In this document: in pieces, positions 10,756 through 21,818 of the stretch
Numbering within the stretch: position 1 is the stretch's first letter
Layout of the letters: each line of letters begins with the position of its first letter
Source: Otatea glauca
Lineage: Eukaryota; Streptophyta; Magnoliopsida; Poales; Poaceae
Assembly (NCBI GenBank): GCA_036346275.1
Contig: CM070730.1
Coordinates: 46,298,918-46,362,917, forward strand
Reading direction: 5' to 3'
DNA length: 64,000 nt
Translations under genes and position numbers: made by a program
The notes under the pieces: model-generated
What the model was told of the DNA's origin: nothing
Database searches by the model: none
The model's input: only the letters and a program-made list of their open reading frames with translations

Positions 10756-10873
10756 AACTCAAATTGCTCTAGCTCGAAAAACAATCCAAATCAAACTCAA
10801 ATTTGAGCACACCATGCTCAAATAAAGTCAAATACTCATCACAAACATGGATGGACCTCCACATGGTCCTTCA

Positions 10874-10886
10874 ATCTCCCCCTTGA
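10874..10886 (-). other. Polypurine tract of SIRE element 1
   Basis: The minus strand reads TCAAGGGGGAGAT directly before the 3' LTR. It primes plus-strand DNA synthesis in the family. Confidence 0.82.
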
Positions 10887-12770
10887 TGAGTATATTGACA
10901 AACCACACAAAAGGCATAAATTTGAGTTTGAATGAGAGAAGAAGAAAGCAATTTGATTGCAAAGCCAAACTTGATCCAGAGAGAAAGATATAAAATTATG
11001 ACCAAATTGGCAGAAAGAATTTAGAGCAAGACCATGAAAAGAGCAAGTTTTCAACAAAAGCTCTAAAAACCAATCATAAGTGTCAAATGTGATTATGATC
11101 CATAAGAGATAGCAAAGATTTACAAAATCATAAGAACCAACAAGCTTTCACATTTCTATCTCCCCTTTTCTACATTTTAAATGATGCCTTTTTCTACATT
11201 TTCTCCCCCTTTTGGCAATATAGGCATCAAAATAGAATTTTCTCTCTCTTTTTATGTATGCATGAAATGCAACCTAAGGAAGCTTTGAAGATTATCCAAA
11301 TGATCATAATGACAAGATATGACACCAAGCTTATTAATCTCAGATTATGACCAAACTAAGACATGTCCATGTGCAAATAACAAATTTTGCTCATAAGCTA
11401 AGTTTTGAAAATGTATCATTTTTAGCAAGATTTGACAAGTGCAAAACTTAGCAAAGTCTCAAAACTAGAAGCAAAACCACTCAGGGATCAAATGGAAAAC
11501 CTAGAGTTCAACCTACTCAACACTTTGGGGAATTTTGAAGTGCATATTAGGTCCTTGAGCCCATTTTCAATTTATGCAAATTTTCTTTAAGACTTGAAAA
11601 ACATAGCGGGTGCAAATGTTTGACATTATTTGCATTCTTTACCCACTTATGTGTTTGATATTTGCAATTTTTTGTTGATTGACTCAAGGCATTTTCGATC
11701 ATCTCAAGAGTAACTCTTAAGAGAATGATCTTGGTCATATACAATATATTCCAAGTTCATCCCAAATGCAATGGGAGGCGTCTAGAGAATATAAAGTCTT
11801 TGAAATCAATTTTGCACAAAAGTGTCAATTTTTTAATTTTCAATTTAGCACATATAAGCAATTCGAAGGACTCAAATATGGATCAAGCAAATTTCACCCA
11901 AGTTGCTATAGGGACTCTAGAGAATTCCAAAATTTCATAATTCATGGTAAAAGCTCTTAGAGAAGAAACTTAGTAAGTAAAAGCAACATGTTTCATCAAG
12001 TTTTCATTTAAAGCTTTTAAGTTTTGATTTCAATGAACATTAGCTTGATAAATGAACTTGGACATATCTAAGCTAGTGATTTTCTTGAAATATATAGCAT
12101 GATGTATTTCACGAAGATTGAGTCAAATGCATAATAGACAAAGCTCATAAAGCGGAAAATGCGGTCTAAATGCAATGCATGAGCAGATTCCCAAACTCCT
12201 CCTCAACAATTGAATCAATTTTAAGCTCAAATCTGGTTAAAGTTGGGTTATTATCAAGATTAGGCATAAAGAAAACCGAATGAACTCAATAATAACGAGA
12301 AAAAGCAGAATGAGGAGAAGAAATCGAGAAACCGCAAAAGCTGGATGGCTATAGAGCATAGAAAGATATAAGAAACTCACTCTGACTTAGACTCGCTCTT
12401 ATCTTCCCAAATGAGTGACATAGGAAAGCGACTCTAGATCCCAACTAAGGAGTGCACACAGACACTGTCTACCCAGGAGGTCCAAAACTGCTAGACTTAA
12501 AAGGCGTGAGGAACTCAACCTAGAGAGAAGAGAGACTAATCACGCATGATAGCAACCTAAAGCACAAGATAAGAGGTCCATGCGAGGCATGCCGAAGTCT
12601 AAGTGAGTGAACTCAACTTGAGAAAACAAGCCCAAAGTCACCCGGAAGAAGAAAGGAAATCTTTGGAAGAGAATATATAGTACATAATATACAAACCGGC
12701 TCCCCTCACGAAAGGCCGTAAGGGCTCACGACTCCAAGCTCACTCCTCAAGGCAACAAACTGGAGCTATC
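10887..12770 (-). other. Long 3' untranslated region of SIRE element 1
   Basis: About 1.9 kb between RNase H and the PPT. No long frame, membrane segment or envelope-like feature is visible on either strand. The same region is present in SIRE element 2 at 52138-53947, so it is a family feature. Confidence 0.65.
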
Positions 12771-14300
12771 AAAGGTTTGGTGAAGATATCGCTAAGCCGA
12801 GGTCTCTCTACAAGCTGAGCGCGATATCTCCCTTCTCCACATGGTCTCTAAGGAAGTGATATCTAATATCAATGTGCTTGGTCGGGAATGTTGCAATTGG
12901 GTTTTTAGCAATGCAAATAGTGAAGTGTTGTCACGAGAAAAGTGGCACACTCTCTATCTCTAACCCATAGTCCCGTAAGGTCGATCTCATCGAGCACTGC
13001 TCTGACAAGAATCGGCTGCAACAACATACTCGGCCTCGGCGGTGGGTGTGCAACCCAGCATCGCTTCCTAGATGACCAAGAAACAAGAGAAGTGCCAATG
13101 AATTGGCAAGTGCCAGAAGTGCTCTTCCTATCTAACCTACATCCAGCAAAGTCGGCATCGGAAAAGGCTCTAAGAGATAGACAAGAAGAAGAAGAGTACC
13201 AAATACCATAATCAGTGGTAGCACGAAGGTACCTGAAGATGCGCTTGACCGCTTAGCGGTGAGAGCGCGAGGAGAAGCTTGAAATCGGCGCCGCAGACAC
13301 AATGAAATGTATGTCGGCCTCGAGCGGTGAGGTACAAGAGGAGCCGATCATGCTCGAAACTCCTTTTGATCAGCGGGCTCACCATCCTCATCGGGCTCGA
13401 GGACAGTGGTGGCCATAGGAGTCATCACCGGCTTCCCATCGACATGTCGAGCGCCTCGGGAGGTCACGGGTATATTTGCCTTGATGCAAGAAAGTACCCT
13501 CCGAGTGCGCTTGATTTGGAAGCCAAGAAAGTAGCTCAACTCGCCCATCATACTCATCTCAAACTCTGTACTCATCACATCGTAAAAGCGAGAGACAAAG
13601 AATGAGGCGAGCCACCAAAATGATATCGTCCACATAAATCGGACAAGAAGAAAATGAGACTCATGGTGTCGATGAGCAGAGTTTTGTCTACTTTGCCCAT
13701 TTTAAAGTCATGGTGAGAAGATAAGACTTGAGCCTCTCATCCATGCTCTGGGGCTGCTTGAGTCCATCTGAGCTTTGGAAAGCTTGTATACATGACTCGG
13801 AAACTTGGGGTTCTCGAATCCTGGAGGTTGCTTGACATAAACCTCTTCCTCAATATAGCCATTGAGGAATGCACTCTTGACATCCATTTGATAAAGCTTG
13901 AAGCCTTTGGATGCAGAAAATGCAAGCAAGATTCGGATAGCCTCTAGCTTAGCTACGGGGGCAAAGGTCTCCTCAAAGTCAAGACCCTCAACCTGAGAAA
14001 AGCCCTGAGCAACTAGTCTAGCCTTGTTTCTAACTACAACCCCATCCTCACTCTGCTTGTTTTGAACACCCACTTGGTCCCAATGACATTATGACGGATG
14101 GGGCTTGACAAGCTGCCATACCTTGTTCCTCTCAAAGTTCTCAAGTTCCTCATGCATAGCATTAATCCACGACTCATCGGATAATGCATGAGAAACATCC
14201 TTCGGCTCAAAGGAGGCAACGAAGGCAGAGTGGAGGCGAGAAGGAGGGCAGACCCGTTCTTGGCGTGTGACACGCTCGAACAAATCGCCAATCATCGATC
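12771..14300 (-). pseudogene. SIRE element 1 pol: reverse transcriptase and RNase H
   Basis: Clear RT blocks are NKARLVAQGFSQVEGLDFEE and QMDVKSAFLNG (about 13708-14073 on the minus strand). The catalytic IYVDDIILV is intact at about 13613-13640. RNase H pieces near 12850-13080 include SAICIAKNP and RTKHIDIRYHFLRDHVEKG. Frame changes follow the PRAW block near 13740, and others lie in RNase H. The acidic linker to integrase precedes the domain. The element-2 copy of this region instead has YVGD. Confidence 0.82.
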
Positions 14301-15460
14301 GGAAGGATGGCGTCTCGAATATGGCGGGAGGTCCAAGAATGAGTGGCCTCTACCTCTTGAGCAGAAGAGGTAGGAGCAGAGTCACTCGGCGAAGGAGAGT
14401 CGAAAGGCAAGGGTGGTCTCCCAGAGGTGCAGAAATGGAAACAGGAGGCACCTCAGGTAAAGAGGGGACTGGATCCGGTGGAACATCATCATCTCCATCA
14501 TCCTTATCTTCTTCAAAGATGGTCTCGGAGGGATAAGAAGAGCACGAAACATCGAGGTCTAGCTCTGGGCTAGCCTCATCAAAGGTCACATCACGGTCTC
14601 TATTATCCTATGCATCAACACTCCTGGACCCTATAGCTACGAGAAGAAGTCGAGTAACCTAGAAAGATACCATAAGAAGAGCGAGACTCAAACTTATCTA
14701 GGTTACGGACTTCAAGATAAAACACTTGCAACCAAAAGCGTGAAAATGAGACACCTGGGCTTTCGCCCATACCTCAACTCATAAGAAGTGCGATGCAAAT
14801 ATGTTCTCAAAACACGCGATTAGAAACATGGCAGCGGTAGCTATAGCCTCATTAAAACTTCCTAGAGTCTTGTACTCATCTAGCATCGTCCAGCCATCTC
14901 AACGAGGTCTGTTCTTCCTTTTCACTATGCCATTCTTGAGGCGTAGGGAGAAGAGAAGCGATGCTCTAAACCGGACTCCACACAAAAACTCTCAAAGTAG
15001 GAATTCTTGAACTCCGTGCCATTATCACTGCGTATAGCTCGTAATGCACACAGGAGCTCAATAGACAACCTCTTGACTAAACCCCTGAAGTGAGAAAAGT
15101 CTCATCCTTGAGGCCATGAAGAATACCCAAGAGAATCTAGAAAAATCATCAACGATGACAAGAACATACCACTTCCCTCCTCTGTTGCACTCATTTGGAC
15201 CAGCAGTGTCCATATGTAAAAGCGTCTGGTGCATGAATCATCATCACGGGATTTGGAGGATGAGAAGCGATAACCATCTTGCCATGTCGGCAAGGAGAGC
15301 AAACTAAGTCTTTGACCATCTTGAGTTTGGGCAAACCCGAATGAGATCGTGGTCGCTAACTCGGGTCAAATGATCAAAACCAATGTGACCAAGTCTCTTA
15401 TGCGGAAGGAGAGATCACGGGACTCGAAGCAATCAAACATCGAAAGAGTCTCGGAAGAAG
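14301..15460 (-). pseudogene. SIRE element 1 pol: linker and integrase
   Basis: From about 15460 downwards the minus strand shows the HHCC finger (SPCRHGKM-like piece near 15290), an integrase core in several frames, and the C-terminal block with FLGYSSSSRSY near 14680. An acidic linker follows (EEDKDDGDDDVPPDPVP, 14350-14589). Many single-base frame changes separate these blocks, so no long frame remains. Identity comes from comparison with 49400-50660 of element 2. Confidence 0.7.
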
Positions 15461-15870
15461 CAGAAAAATCAGCACAAAAGACTCTCCCAAATCTAGAAAT
15501 CCATAAACTAACCCTCTGATGAATTAAGGACTCTACGGACATTACTCTTGAAGCTTACCTCGAAAGAGTCATCGATAAGTGAGAAAGCAGAGAGCGATTG
15601 TATTGCGACTTACTTACTAAGGCAACATCTTTAAGAATGAAATTTTGGTTAATGCGGATGGTACCTTTAGCAATGACTCTACGAAGAAGCATCCCGAAAG
15701 TGATCAACTCATCACGAGGGGCTCGCACTAGGAAGAGAACCATCGAGAATCTCGGTCATATGGCGAGAACAACCGAGTCGACAATCCAAACATCTCCCTT
15801 CCCCATCAAGCGAACCGATCAAGACACAAGAGAGAGATGACTCGATCTTGGGATAGAGTGAAGACTTGGG
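15461..15870 (-). pseudogene. SIRE element 1 pol: protease and pre-integrase region
   Basis: The protease motif region lies at about 15760-15800 and reads GCSRHMTE after a shifted DSG. Where element 2 has GACTCCGG for Asp-Ser-Gly, this copy has GACTCGG, so the active-site codon itself is frameshifted. The GAG-pre-integrase stretch follows (LVRAPRDELITFGMLLRRV, 15555-15743). Confidence 0.7.
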
Positions 15871-16560
15871 AACCCAATATTGAACCACACGACGCCTCAG
15901 AGTACCGGCCACAGAAGAAGACGGACTCGAGTGTCTCTCTGACGTTTAACCCTAACAAGATCAGTAGCAACTCTAGTAGATGATCTAGGAGCTGAAACTG
16001 GGTTGGCATGCCGTGGTGCAAAAGCCGAGCCACCCCAGTGAGGCTTCCTAAATCTCCTACCAGAAAACACCTCACGCCGCTCATATCTACCTCGAAGGGA
16101 AAAACGAGGAATATCAAAAGGACGGCGGAAAGACTGACTACGAATAGCTCCAAGACTAAAACTCGAAGAACCAGCATGAAAACCGAGTCCTGGACGTTGC
16201 CCAAAAACACGCGACTCTCTAACCTGTCTAGAAGCAGTGTGTGCCTTAGGAGCACTCAAAGTCTGGGGATGACCCTGAATACCCCTAAGAGCAGCAACAC
16301 GCTCACGCCGAGTGATCTTAGCGCACCTGAAACAGAAATCTACTAGGTGACCATCCTTCTTACAGAAGGTGCATGTGTACTTCGCCTTGCTAGAGACAGA
16401 AGCAACATGAGTAACACCCTTCTGGTCAGAAGTCCTATGGACAACCCAGTGAGACCTAAACTTGGTGGTGCGCACTGCTGGGAGCTACCACAATCTCACC
16501 ACTCTTGGAGCCGCGCACAATGGTGGGAGGATGCGCGGCGTGCTCAAGGGATCAAATCCT
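15871..16560 (-). pseudogene. SIRE element 1: second zinc knuckle region
   Basis: The frame at 15897-16475 contains KYTCTFCKKDGHLVDFCF, a CX2CX4HX4C knuckle with all four ligands in place, followed by a basic Ser/Arg/Phe-rich tail. This is a second CCHC motif between gag and protease. In element 2 the matching knuckle has lost cysteines 2 and 3. Confidence 0.72.
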
Positions 16561-17769
16561 AGACCTTGATTGAATCTACTAATCTTGGATTGGTCTAGAA
16601 TAAGATTGAGCTTCTTCTTGCCTCCAACAAACTTCTCGAGAGTGCTCATAAGATCTTGGCAATCTCGAAAGAAAGAAGCACAAGAAGAGCAGGGGAAGAA
16701 GAAGAAGAAGAACCGAGAAAGATGAGCTCTCTCAACACGTGCATTTTCTCCTCAAAGACGGTGCCTCAATCTTGAGGGCCTCACAAGAAACACAAGGCGC
16801 ATTTCTAATTCTATGGGCTTGGTCTTCTAATTTCTTCCTAAGCTCGACATGGATTTTATCCAAGTCCCCTCAATCCTGAGAACATCGCAAGCAACTTTCT
16901 TGTGACTTATCTAGTAAGTCCTTGGCAAGTTTAGCACACTTGACATTTAAGAATTCATTGTCAAGTTTTAGTTGCCTACAGCCCTCACATGAGATGACTG
17001 GTTCCTTAGAAGCATGCATTTCAAGTTCATCGTTTCTAGAAGAAAGCTTCCTAAGGTGATCGCTCATGGCATCAATTTCGGCAAGCAATTTAGGGCAATT
17101 AGCACAAGAAGGAGTAGAGTGAGCATGAAGAAATCTAGCATCTACAGAATGAGTATCAACAGATTCATTGCTAGCATTCTTCAACCTAAGACTATCTAGT
17201 TTAGACAACACACTACCATGCATAGTCCTTATGTTCTCTAACTCCACAAGCAAAGCATCACACAAAGTACAGTCATCAGTGACTCGGGAGGGAGAAGATC
17301 TAAGTGAAGCCAACTCCCGAGTCAAGGTACCTACTTCCTTTTCTAACTCAGAACACCTCGACCTAGCCTTAGCATGAAACTTGCCTAATTTACAGAAGGC
17401 AGCATTTAATTCGTCGTAGGTGGGTACCTCGTCCGAGTCGCTGTATAGCTCGGAGTCGCTTTCTTCAATGGTGCCTGCCATGAAGCACATGCCGGAGAAG
17501 TCGTTGCCGCTCTTCTTCACTTGTGGTTCATCTTCGTCTTCGTCGCTCCACGTCTCTGAGTCGGAGAGCTCGATATCATCTAAGCGGCGAGGACCCGATG
17601 AAAGAGCTTCTTGTTCTTGGCAAAGTTGTGGTACTTCTTCTTCGCGGCTCACGAGTGGGGCCTTCTTATTGCGGTTCTTGTCGGTGTAGTCGTTCTTGCC
17701 GAACCGCCTTGTTCGTTTTGCCTTTCTCGGCTTGGGCGGTTTGCTCGAATGTGGTTGGGGCCACCACAC
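16561..17769 (-). pseudogene. SIRE element 1 gag: coiled-coil spacer
   Basis: A 299-residue frame (16870-17769) carries an acidic Ser-rich part and heptad-like segments (ELEKEVGTLTRELASLRSS). Cys pairs of the type ANCPKLLAEIDAMS and SCEGCRQLKL recur, perhaps extra metal sites. The frame ends in LRCSQD at 16870, and the rest towards 16561 is shifted. Confidence 0.72.
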
Positions 17770-18589
17770 TCGAAACAGGTGATCATCCCACCTCTTTTCC
17801 TCTCTCTCACTCTCTTGTATGCATATGAAAATTTGCGAGCAAGAAGAGCAAGCTCATTTTCTGGAAATTTTTCCAATTGGTCATCGCTTAGCTTGCAAAG
17901 GGCGGAGAGAAAGAAACCAACAGAAGAATCAGAAAGAGAGGATCCAATGGGATCAGTGACCAAAGCCATCGACTGAGACTTCGTCTTCCGCGAAACGACG
18001 TCGATCTCATGAGTCTTGAGGCGGGAATAAAGCCCGTCAAGAGTCAAGGTCGACAGGTCGGTGGTGTCCTTGATGGTGGTCACTTTCATTTCCCAAACAC
18101 GAAGATCAAGTGCGGTCAAGAAATGTCGAGCATTATCCGAGTCAGGGTATATGCAACCGACTACTCGGAGGTCGCTCAAAATCTTCGTAAACCGACCAAA
18201 GCACTCATCAAGACTCTCACCAGCGTGTTGTTCAAACTTGTTGAACTCACGCTTAAATTGATCCTGTCGAACCGTCTTGATTTGGGTAGTGCCCTCATGG
18301 TAAGCATCGAGGGTCACCCAAATCTCATGAGCAGAACGAAGATGAGAAATCCTATCGTACTCACTACGACTAAGGCCCTGTATGAGGATGTTCCTTGCCT
18401 TAGCATTTGCCTCAACATCAGCCATATTCTGGTCGTGGCGTTCTCATCGGCGGGAACCTCATACGGAGCTTCACCTTACGCCATATCGAGAAAACACAGG
18501 CGTGATGTACGACTCCATCCGAGATTTCCAAAAGGAAAATCAACTCCAGAGAAAATAGGAGGCTTGGTGGAATACTTGTCCATCGCCAT
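17649..18589 (-). pseudogene. SIRE element 1 gag
   Basis: The start is an ATG at 18589 (CCATGGCGATGG context), giving MAMDKYSTKPPIFSGVDF. A shift follows, and from 18425 a 258-residue frame shows the UBN2-type copia gag (RISHLRSAHEIWVTLDAYHE, ESLDECFGRFTKILSDL). The first zinc knuckle reads CFECGGPNHIRAN with the last Cys lost: this copy has AACCGCCC where element 2 has AACTGTCCC. Gag forms the virus-like particle. Confidence 0.82.
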
Positions 18590-18627
18590 GGCTCTTGAGA
18601 CCGGTCAAGATCTAGAAAAGCGAGAAC

Positions 18628-18639
18628 GGCTCGATACCA
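18628..18639 (-). other. Primer binding site of SIRE element 1
   Basis: The minus strand reads TGGTATCGAGCC two bases after the LTR. The expected form is TGGTATCAGAGCC; the CAG has become CG, the recurrent difference discussed in the findings. Confidence 0.8.
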
Positions 18640-19822
18640 ATTGAAAGATCGAAAAAGGCGACTAGAGGGGTGAATAGAAGCCAAATAAAATTTTGAATAA
18701 ACTCTCCCTTAGAATTCAAACCACCAAAAGACGAGAAAGAAAGCGCCTTTGGTCGGGTATCTCTGATCGGATGAGCAGTACCCCGACCTACAGAGGTCGG
18801 GTGAGCGATCTCGGAATGAATAGTGTTGGGTGAGCAGTACCCCCGACCAGACCGGTCGGATGAGCGATACTCCCGACTGAAGTGGTCGGATGAATAGTAC
18901 CCGGCGGATGAGCAGTCGCGCCCGACTGCGGAGTCGGGTGAGCGATGCTCGGGTGAATAGTGTTTGGGTGAGCAGTAAAATCAGCACGATCTCAAAAGCG
19001 AAATCGATGTAACTTTTGATCGGTGATCCAAAAGCGATGAAAATTGGTGTGCACCTCTCTAAGGATGTCGGAACCTATTTCAATCATCAATTGAAGGAAT
19101 TGATACCAAGGTTCCGTCCCTTTTGATTTAACAAATGCAACACCAAAAGCAGAGTCACGAACACGGACCTCACCCTAACTTGCTGGTGGGAGTTGATGGT
19201 GAGAAATCCTTGGAGGACTCTCCACAAATCATAGCAAGTAAGTACACGAGAAACAACCCTTCAAACAAATAGAAACACGATCTGAAGGCACTTTCTTCTA
19301 CTAGGCATAAAATTGGTTTCTTGCAAAGCTGAATAGAAGAGGTTGTAGATTGCCTAGATGATTGGGATATGATCTCTGAAGATTCATCCGGCAATCTTTC
19401 ATCCTTGGCAACAAGAACGAAGCCAATCAAGACTAAAGAACTACAAGTCACACGTTTACGCACTTTAAGAACACACATATTTACAACTTGCAACAAGAGC
19501 GCAAGGATTGCCTAGATGATTGAAAGCATCGAATCGAGAGAAGAGTTCATCAATCATGAATTTCAACAAAGACTCAATAGCATGTAGAAGGAGATGAGGC
19601 AAATCCAAATTACGTAAAGTAAATTGCAAGTAAGTAAATGCGAAATTAGATAACGAGAATTTAAGTGCGTAATGTAAATCGTAAGGAAATGAAACAAGAA
19701 CATAAATGAAGAACATTTCATTTCGGAAGGGAGGTTTACAAAGCCTCACGACAAAGTGGGCAAAACTCAAATGAGCGACAAAAACCTCGGAACCTTGAGA
19801 GAGGAGGCTGCCCTACCCCTCT

Positions 19823-19829
19823 ATTTATA
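19823..19829 (-). promoter_or_regulatory. TATA box of SIRE element 1, 5' LTR
   Basis: TATAAAT on the minus strand. As this is the 5' LTR, this box would have driven the element's genomic transcript. Confidence 0.6.
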
Positions 19830-20449
19830 GTGACACAGGATCAATTCCCACCTTTGGATGTCTGCTTCAATCCCAAGCCAACATCCAAGAGCGAGGATTT
19901 GATCCTTACATCATCCTCTCAACAACTCTCAACTACTCACGTACACTTTCCTCACTGCTCACGCTCACAAGGAGACACCCCTCTCCTGTCTATTTAGCGA
20001 GCTTGGACCACCTACCACCCTTGATGAGCCTCTAAACCCTAGAGCACTCCATCAAGGGTGAGATTTTACCCACTCACACAGCTATGCATGGGCTCACCCG
20101 AAACCCAACAACACAGCGGGTTTTGCAGCTTTTCAACTCACACTAACTTGACCCGCTACTCTATCTTCGACCGCGATCCAACGGTCCTCCTTGATCGAGC
20201 GGCTCCAAGTTAGCATCTCATCCATTCATTTGTCTTCTCGGCTTGCGGCTACTCCACGGCCTCGGTCATCTTTGGCGACACCTTGATCACTGGACCTCGG
20301 CTCTCCCGGCCTAGTCACGATTCCCTTCGCCTCACCATGACCTTGCTCCAAAGTCACGCAACCATCATAGACAAGGAAACCACATCACATAGCAATGTCC
20401 AACAACACATATCCATCTCAGCGAAAGATATACACTACGCCGACCAAGC

Positions 20450-20830
20450 ATAACCCGACCACACGTGGTGCGACCATCTGGTCTCCATCCGACCACTCGA
20501 GTGCATTCACTAGTCTCAGACTCAATCACTCTGAGTCTCAACCACTCGGTCGGATGACCCAACCACTCGGGGTCTCAACCACTCGGTCGGACGACCCAAC
20601 CACTCGGGTCGGACGGTGAGTGCCTAACACTGACCAAAGCCCGACCACTCGGTCGGACGACCCGACCACTCGGGGTCGAGCAGTGATCCGCAACTGACCA
20701 AAGCCCGACCACTCGGGTCGGACGACCCGACCACTCGGGGTCGGACGGTAGTCTCCAACCGGCCAAAGCCACGACCACTCGGGTTGGGCGACCCGACCAC
20801 TCGGGTCGGACGGTAGTCTCCAACGATAAC
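20450..20830 (-). repeat. Tandem repeats in the SIRE element 1 5' LTR
   Basis: About three units of 64-65 bp (GACCACTCGGGGTCGGACGG-like) plus shorter ones. It corresponds to the 10470-10755 array, with a different unit count and shorter period. Confidence 0.7.
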
Positions 20831-20945
20831 TCAAATTGCTCTAGATCGAAAAACAATCCAAATCAAACTCAAATTTGAGCACACCATGCTCAAATAAAGT
20901 CAAATACTCATCACAAGCATGGATGGACCTCCACATGGTCCTTCA

Positions 20946-21029
20946 GAACGGGGTCGGCGGTGGTGTCGGAGAAGGCCGTCTTCCCGAACATCTCCTGCAT
21001 TCTCGCCGCTACCCAAGACTCCATCGGGG
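20946..21029 (-). pseudogene. Antisense gene exon 2, upstream part
   Basis: Follows a CCCGTAG acceptor and reads PMESWVAARMQEMFGKTAFS, then runs into the SIRE 5' LTR at 20945. Its last five bases on this strand (20950-20946, CGTTC) are one copy of the target duplication. Confidence 0.78.
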
Positions 21030-21103
21030 CTACGGGAAAAGCGAAGACCATTAAAAATAAGTTCAGACAAACTCAAGGAAGATCAAGTTCGCAGAAGGCT
21101 TAC

Positions 21104-21818
21104 CGCTGGGACATTCCCGGGTGAGGTCGTCGTCCCCTCGGATCTCGAAGAATGGGTGCATTCTCTTTCACAGAGGGAACACCCAATTCCGCAGATAGTC
21201 GTGGACGATGTCTTGGCCGGTGAGGCCACGCGTCGCACAAATGTGGATGGCGGCGAGGGCCTCCTGGTCGGCCACCGAGTCCTCGGGCTTGGGAGTTTGG
21301 CGCTTGCTGTCGACAGGGACGCTATTGTACACGAGCACGCCCCCCTCACCTTTCTTCAGATAGAACCACCTCTTCGTCCACGGGCTGAGGGAGTCCCGAG
21401 TTTGGATTTGGGGGAAGGAGCAAGGAAGTCCTGTCCGCAATCGAAAGTAGAGACACCCGACCACGGGGTCCTTCGCGGTACGAAACAGAGAGTAGAAGCG
21501 GAAGAAAAGTGAAGGGGTGGGAAGAATCCCCAAGAACCCTTTGCACAGATGAGAGAAGATGGAAAGGAGAAGAATATAATTGGGTACCAGATTGATTAGC
21601 TTGATCTCGTATTACGCGAGAACAGCCGCCAGGAAGCCACTCTCTGGCGTCCGTAGCCCGAAGAGCATATAATGCTCGGTGCTGACGAGCTTGTCCTCTT
21701 GGGGCTGCGGCTCAATCTCTCCGCCCGACAGCCGCCAGGTCGTCGAGTCCAGCATCCCCAGCACCTCGAGCTCCTTCATCCTCTCTGGGGTCAAGGTGCT
21801 CTTCCCAAACTTGGCCAT
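21104..21818 (-). pseudogene. Antisense gene exon 1 (PF04195-like domain)
   Basis: This 715-nt exon runs from the ATG to a GCG|GTAAGC donor. One frame covers it with two stops: TAA near 21610, and TGA at 21168 (CTG TGA AAG, possibly an Arg CGA). Recognisable pieces are WRLSGGE, EHYMLFGLRTPE, LINLVPNYILLLSIFSHLCK and WTKRWFYLKK, in the order seen in the plant gypsy-transposon domain. It ends in phase 1. Confidence 0.78.

Larger units (their letters stand above)
8705..10873 (-). repeat. 3' LTR of SIRE element 1 (2169 bp)
   Basis: Left end TGAAAGATCG and right end GGTCCTTCA on the plus strand. It matches 18642-20945 along its length. The two differ by extra repeat units in the 5' LTR and by a recurring CAG/CTG versus CG difference, with the CAG/CTG forms kept in this copy. 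Confidence 0.9.
8705..20945 (-). mobile_element. SIRE-like Ty1/copia element 1, complete and decayed
   Basis: Two LTRs (TGAAGGACCATG to GATCTTTCA on the minus strand), a primer binding site, gag, protease, integrase, RT, RNase H, a long 3' untranslated region and a PPT are present in order. A perfect 5-bp target duplication GAACG flanks it (8700-8704 and 20946-20950). SIRE lineage is inferred from the long LTRs, the gag type and the long region after RNase H. It sits in exon 2 of the Tat antisense gene. Confidence 0.88.
18642..20945 (-). repeat. 5' LTR of SIRE element 1 (2304 bp)
   Basis: The same ends as the 3' LTR (TGAAAGATCG at left, GGTCCTTCA at right on the plus strand). Repeat arrays at 18755-18985 and 20450-20830 are longer than in the 3' LTR. 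The TATA box is at 19823-19829. Many CAG and CTG sites of the 3' LTR appear here as CG, GCG or CGA. Confidence 0.9.
6828..21818 (-). pseudogene. Antisense seven-exon gene of the Tat element, split by a SIRE insertion
   Basis: Read on the minus strand, an ATG at 21818 opens a frame continued through six GT-AG introns: 21030-21103, 8601-8670, 8359-8447, 8089-8139, 7676-7752 and 7404-7467. It stops at 6828-6830. Exon 1 (from MAKFGKSTLTPERMKELEVL) resembles the plant 'putative gypsy type transposon' domain (PF04195-like). Exons 3-5 are Pro/Ala/Arg-rich then acidic, and exons 6-7 are coiled coil. Intended length is about 773 residues. Lesions: TAA at about 21609-21611, TGA at 21168-21170, one base missing in exon 5 and one in exon 6, and TAG at 7224, 7080 and 6963. 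The two parts of exon 2 join in frame once the SIRE element (8705-20945) and one GAACG are removed. Extra antisense genes are known in Tat elements; the function is unknown. Confidence 0.8.

Noticed and set aside
10887..12770. Envelope-like gene after SIRE RNase H (also 52138-53947)
   Set aside because: Some SIRE elements carry one, but no frame over about 90 codons and no convincing membrane or coiled-coil signature is present in either copy.
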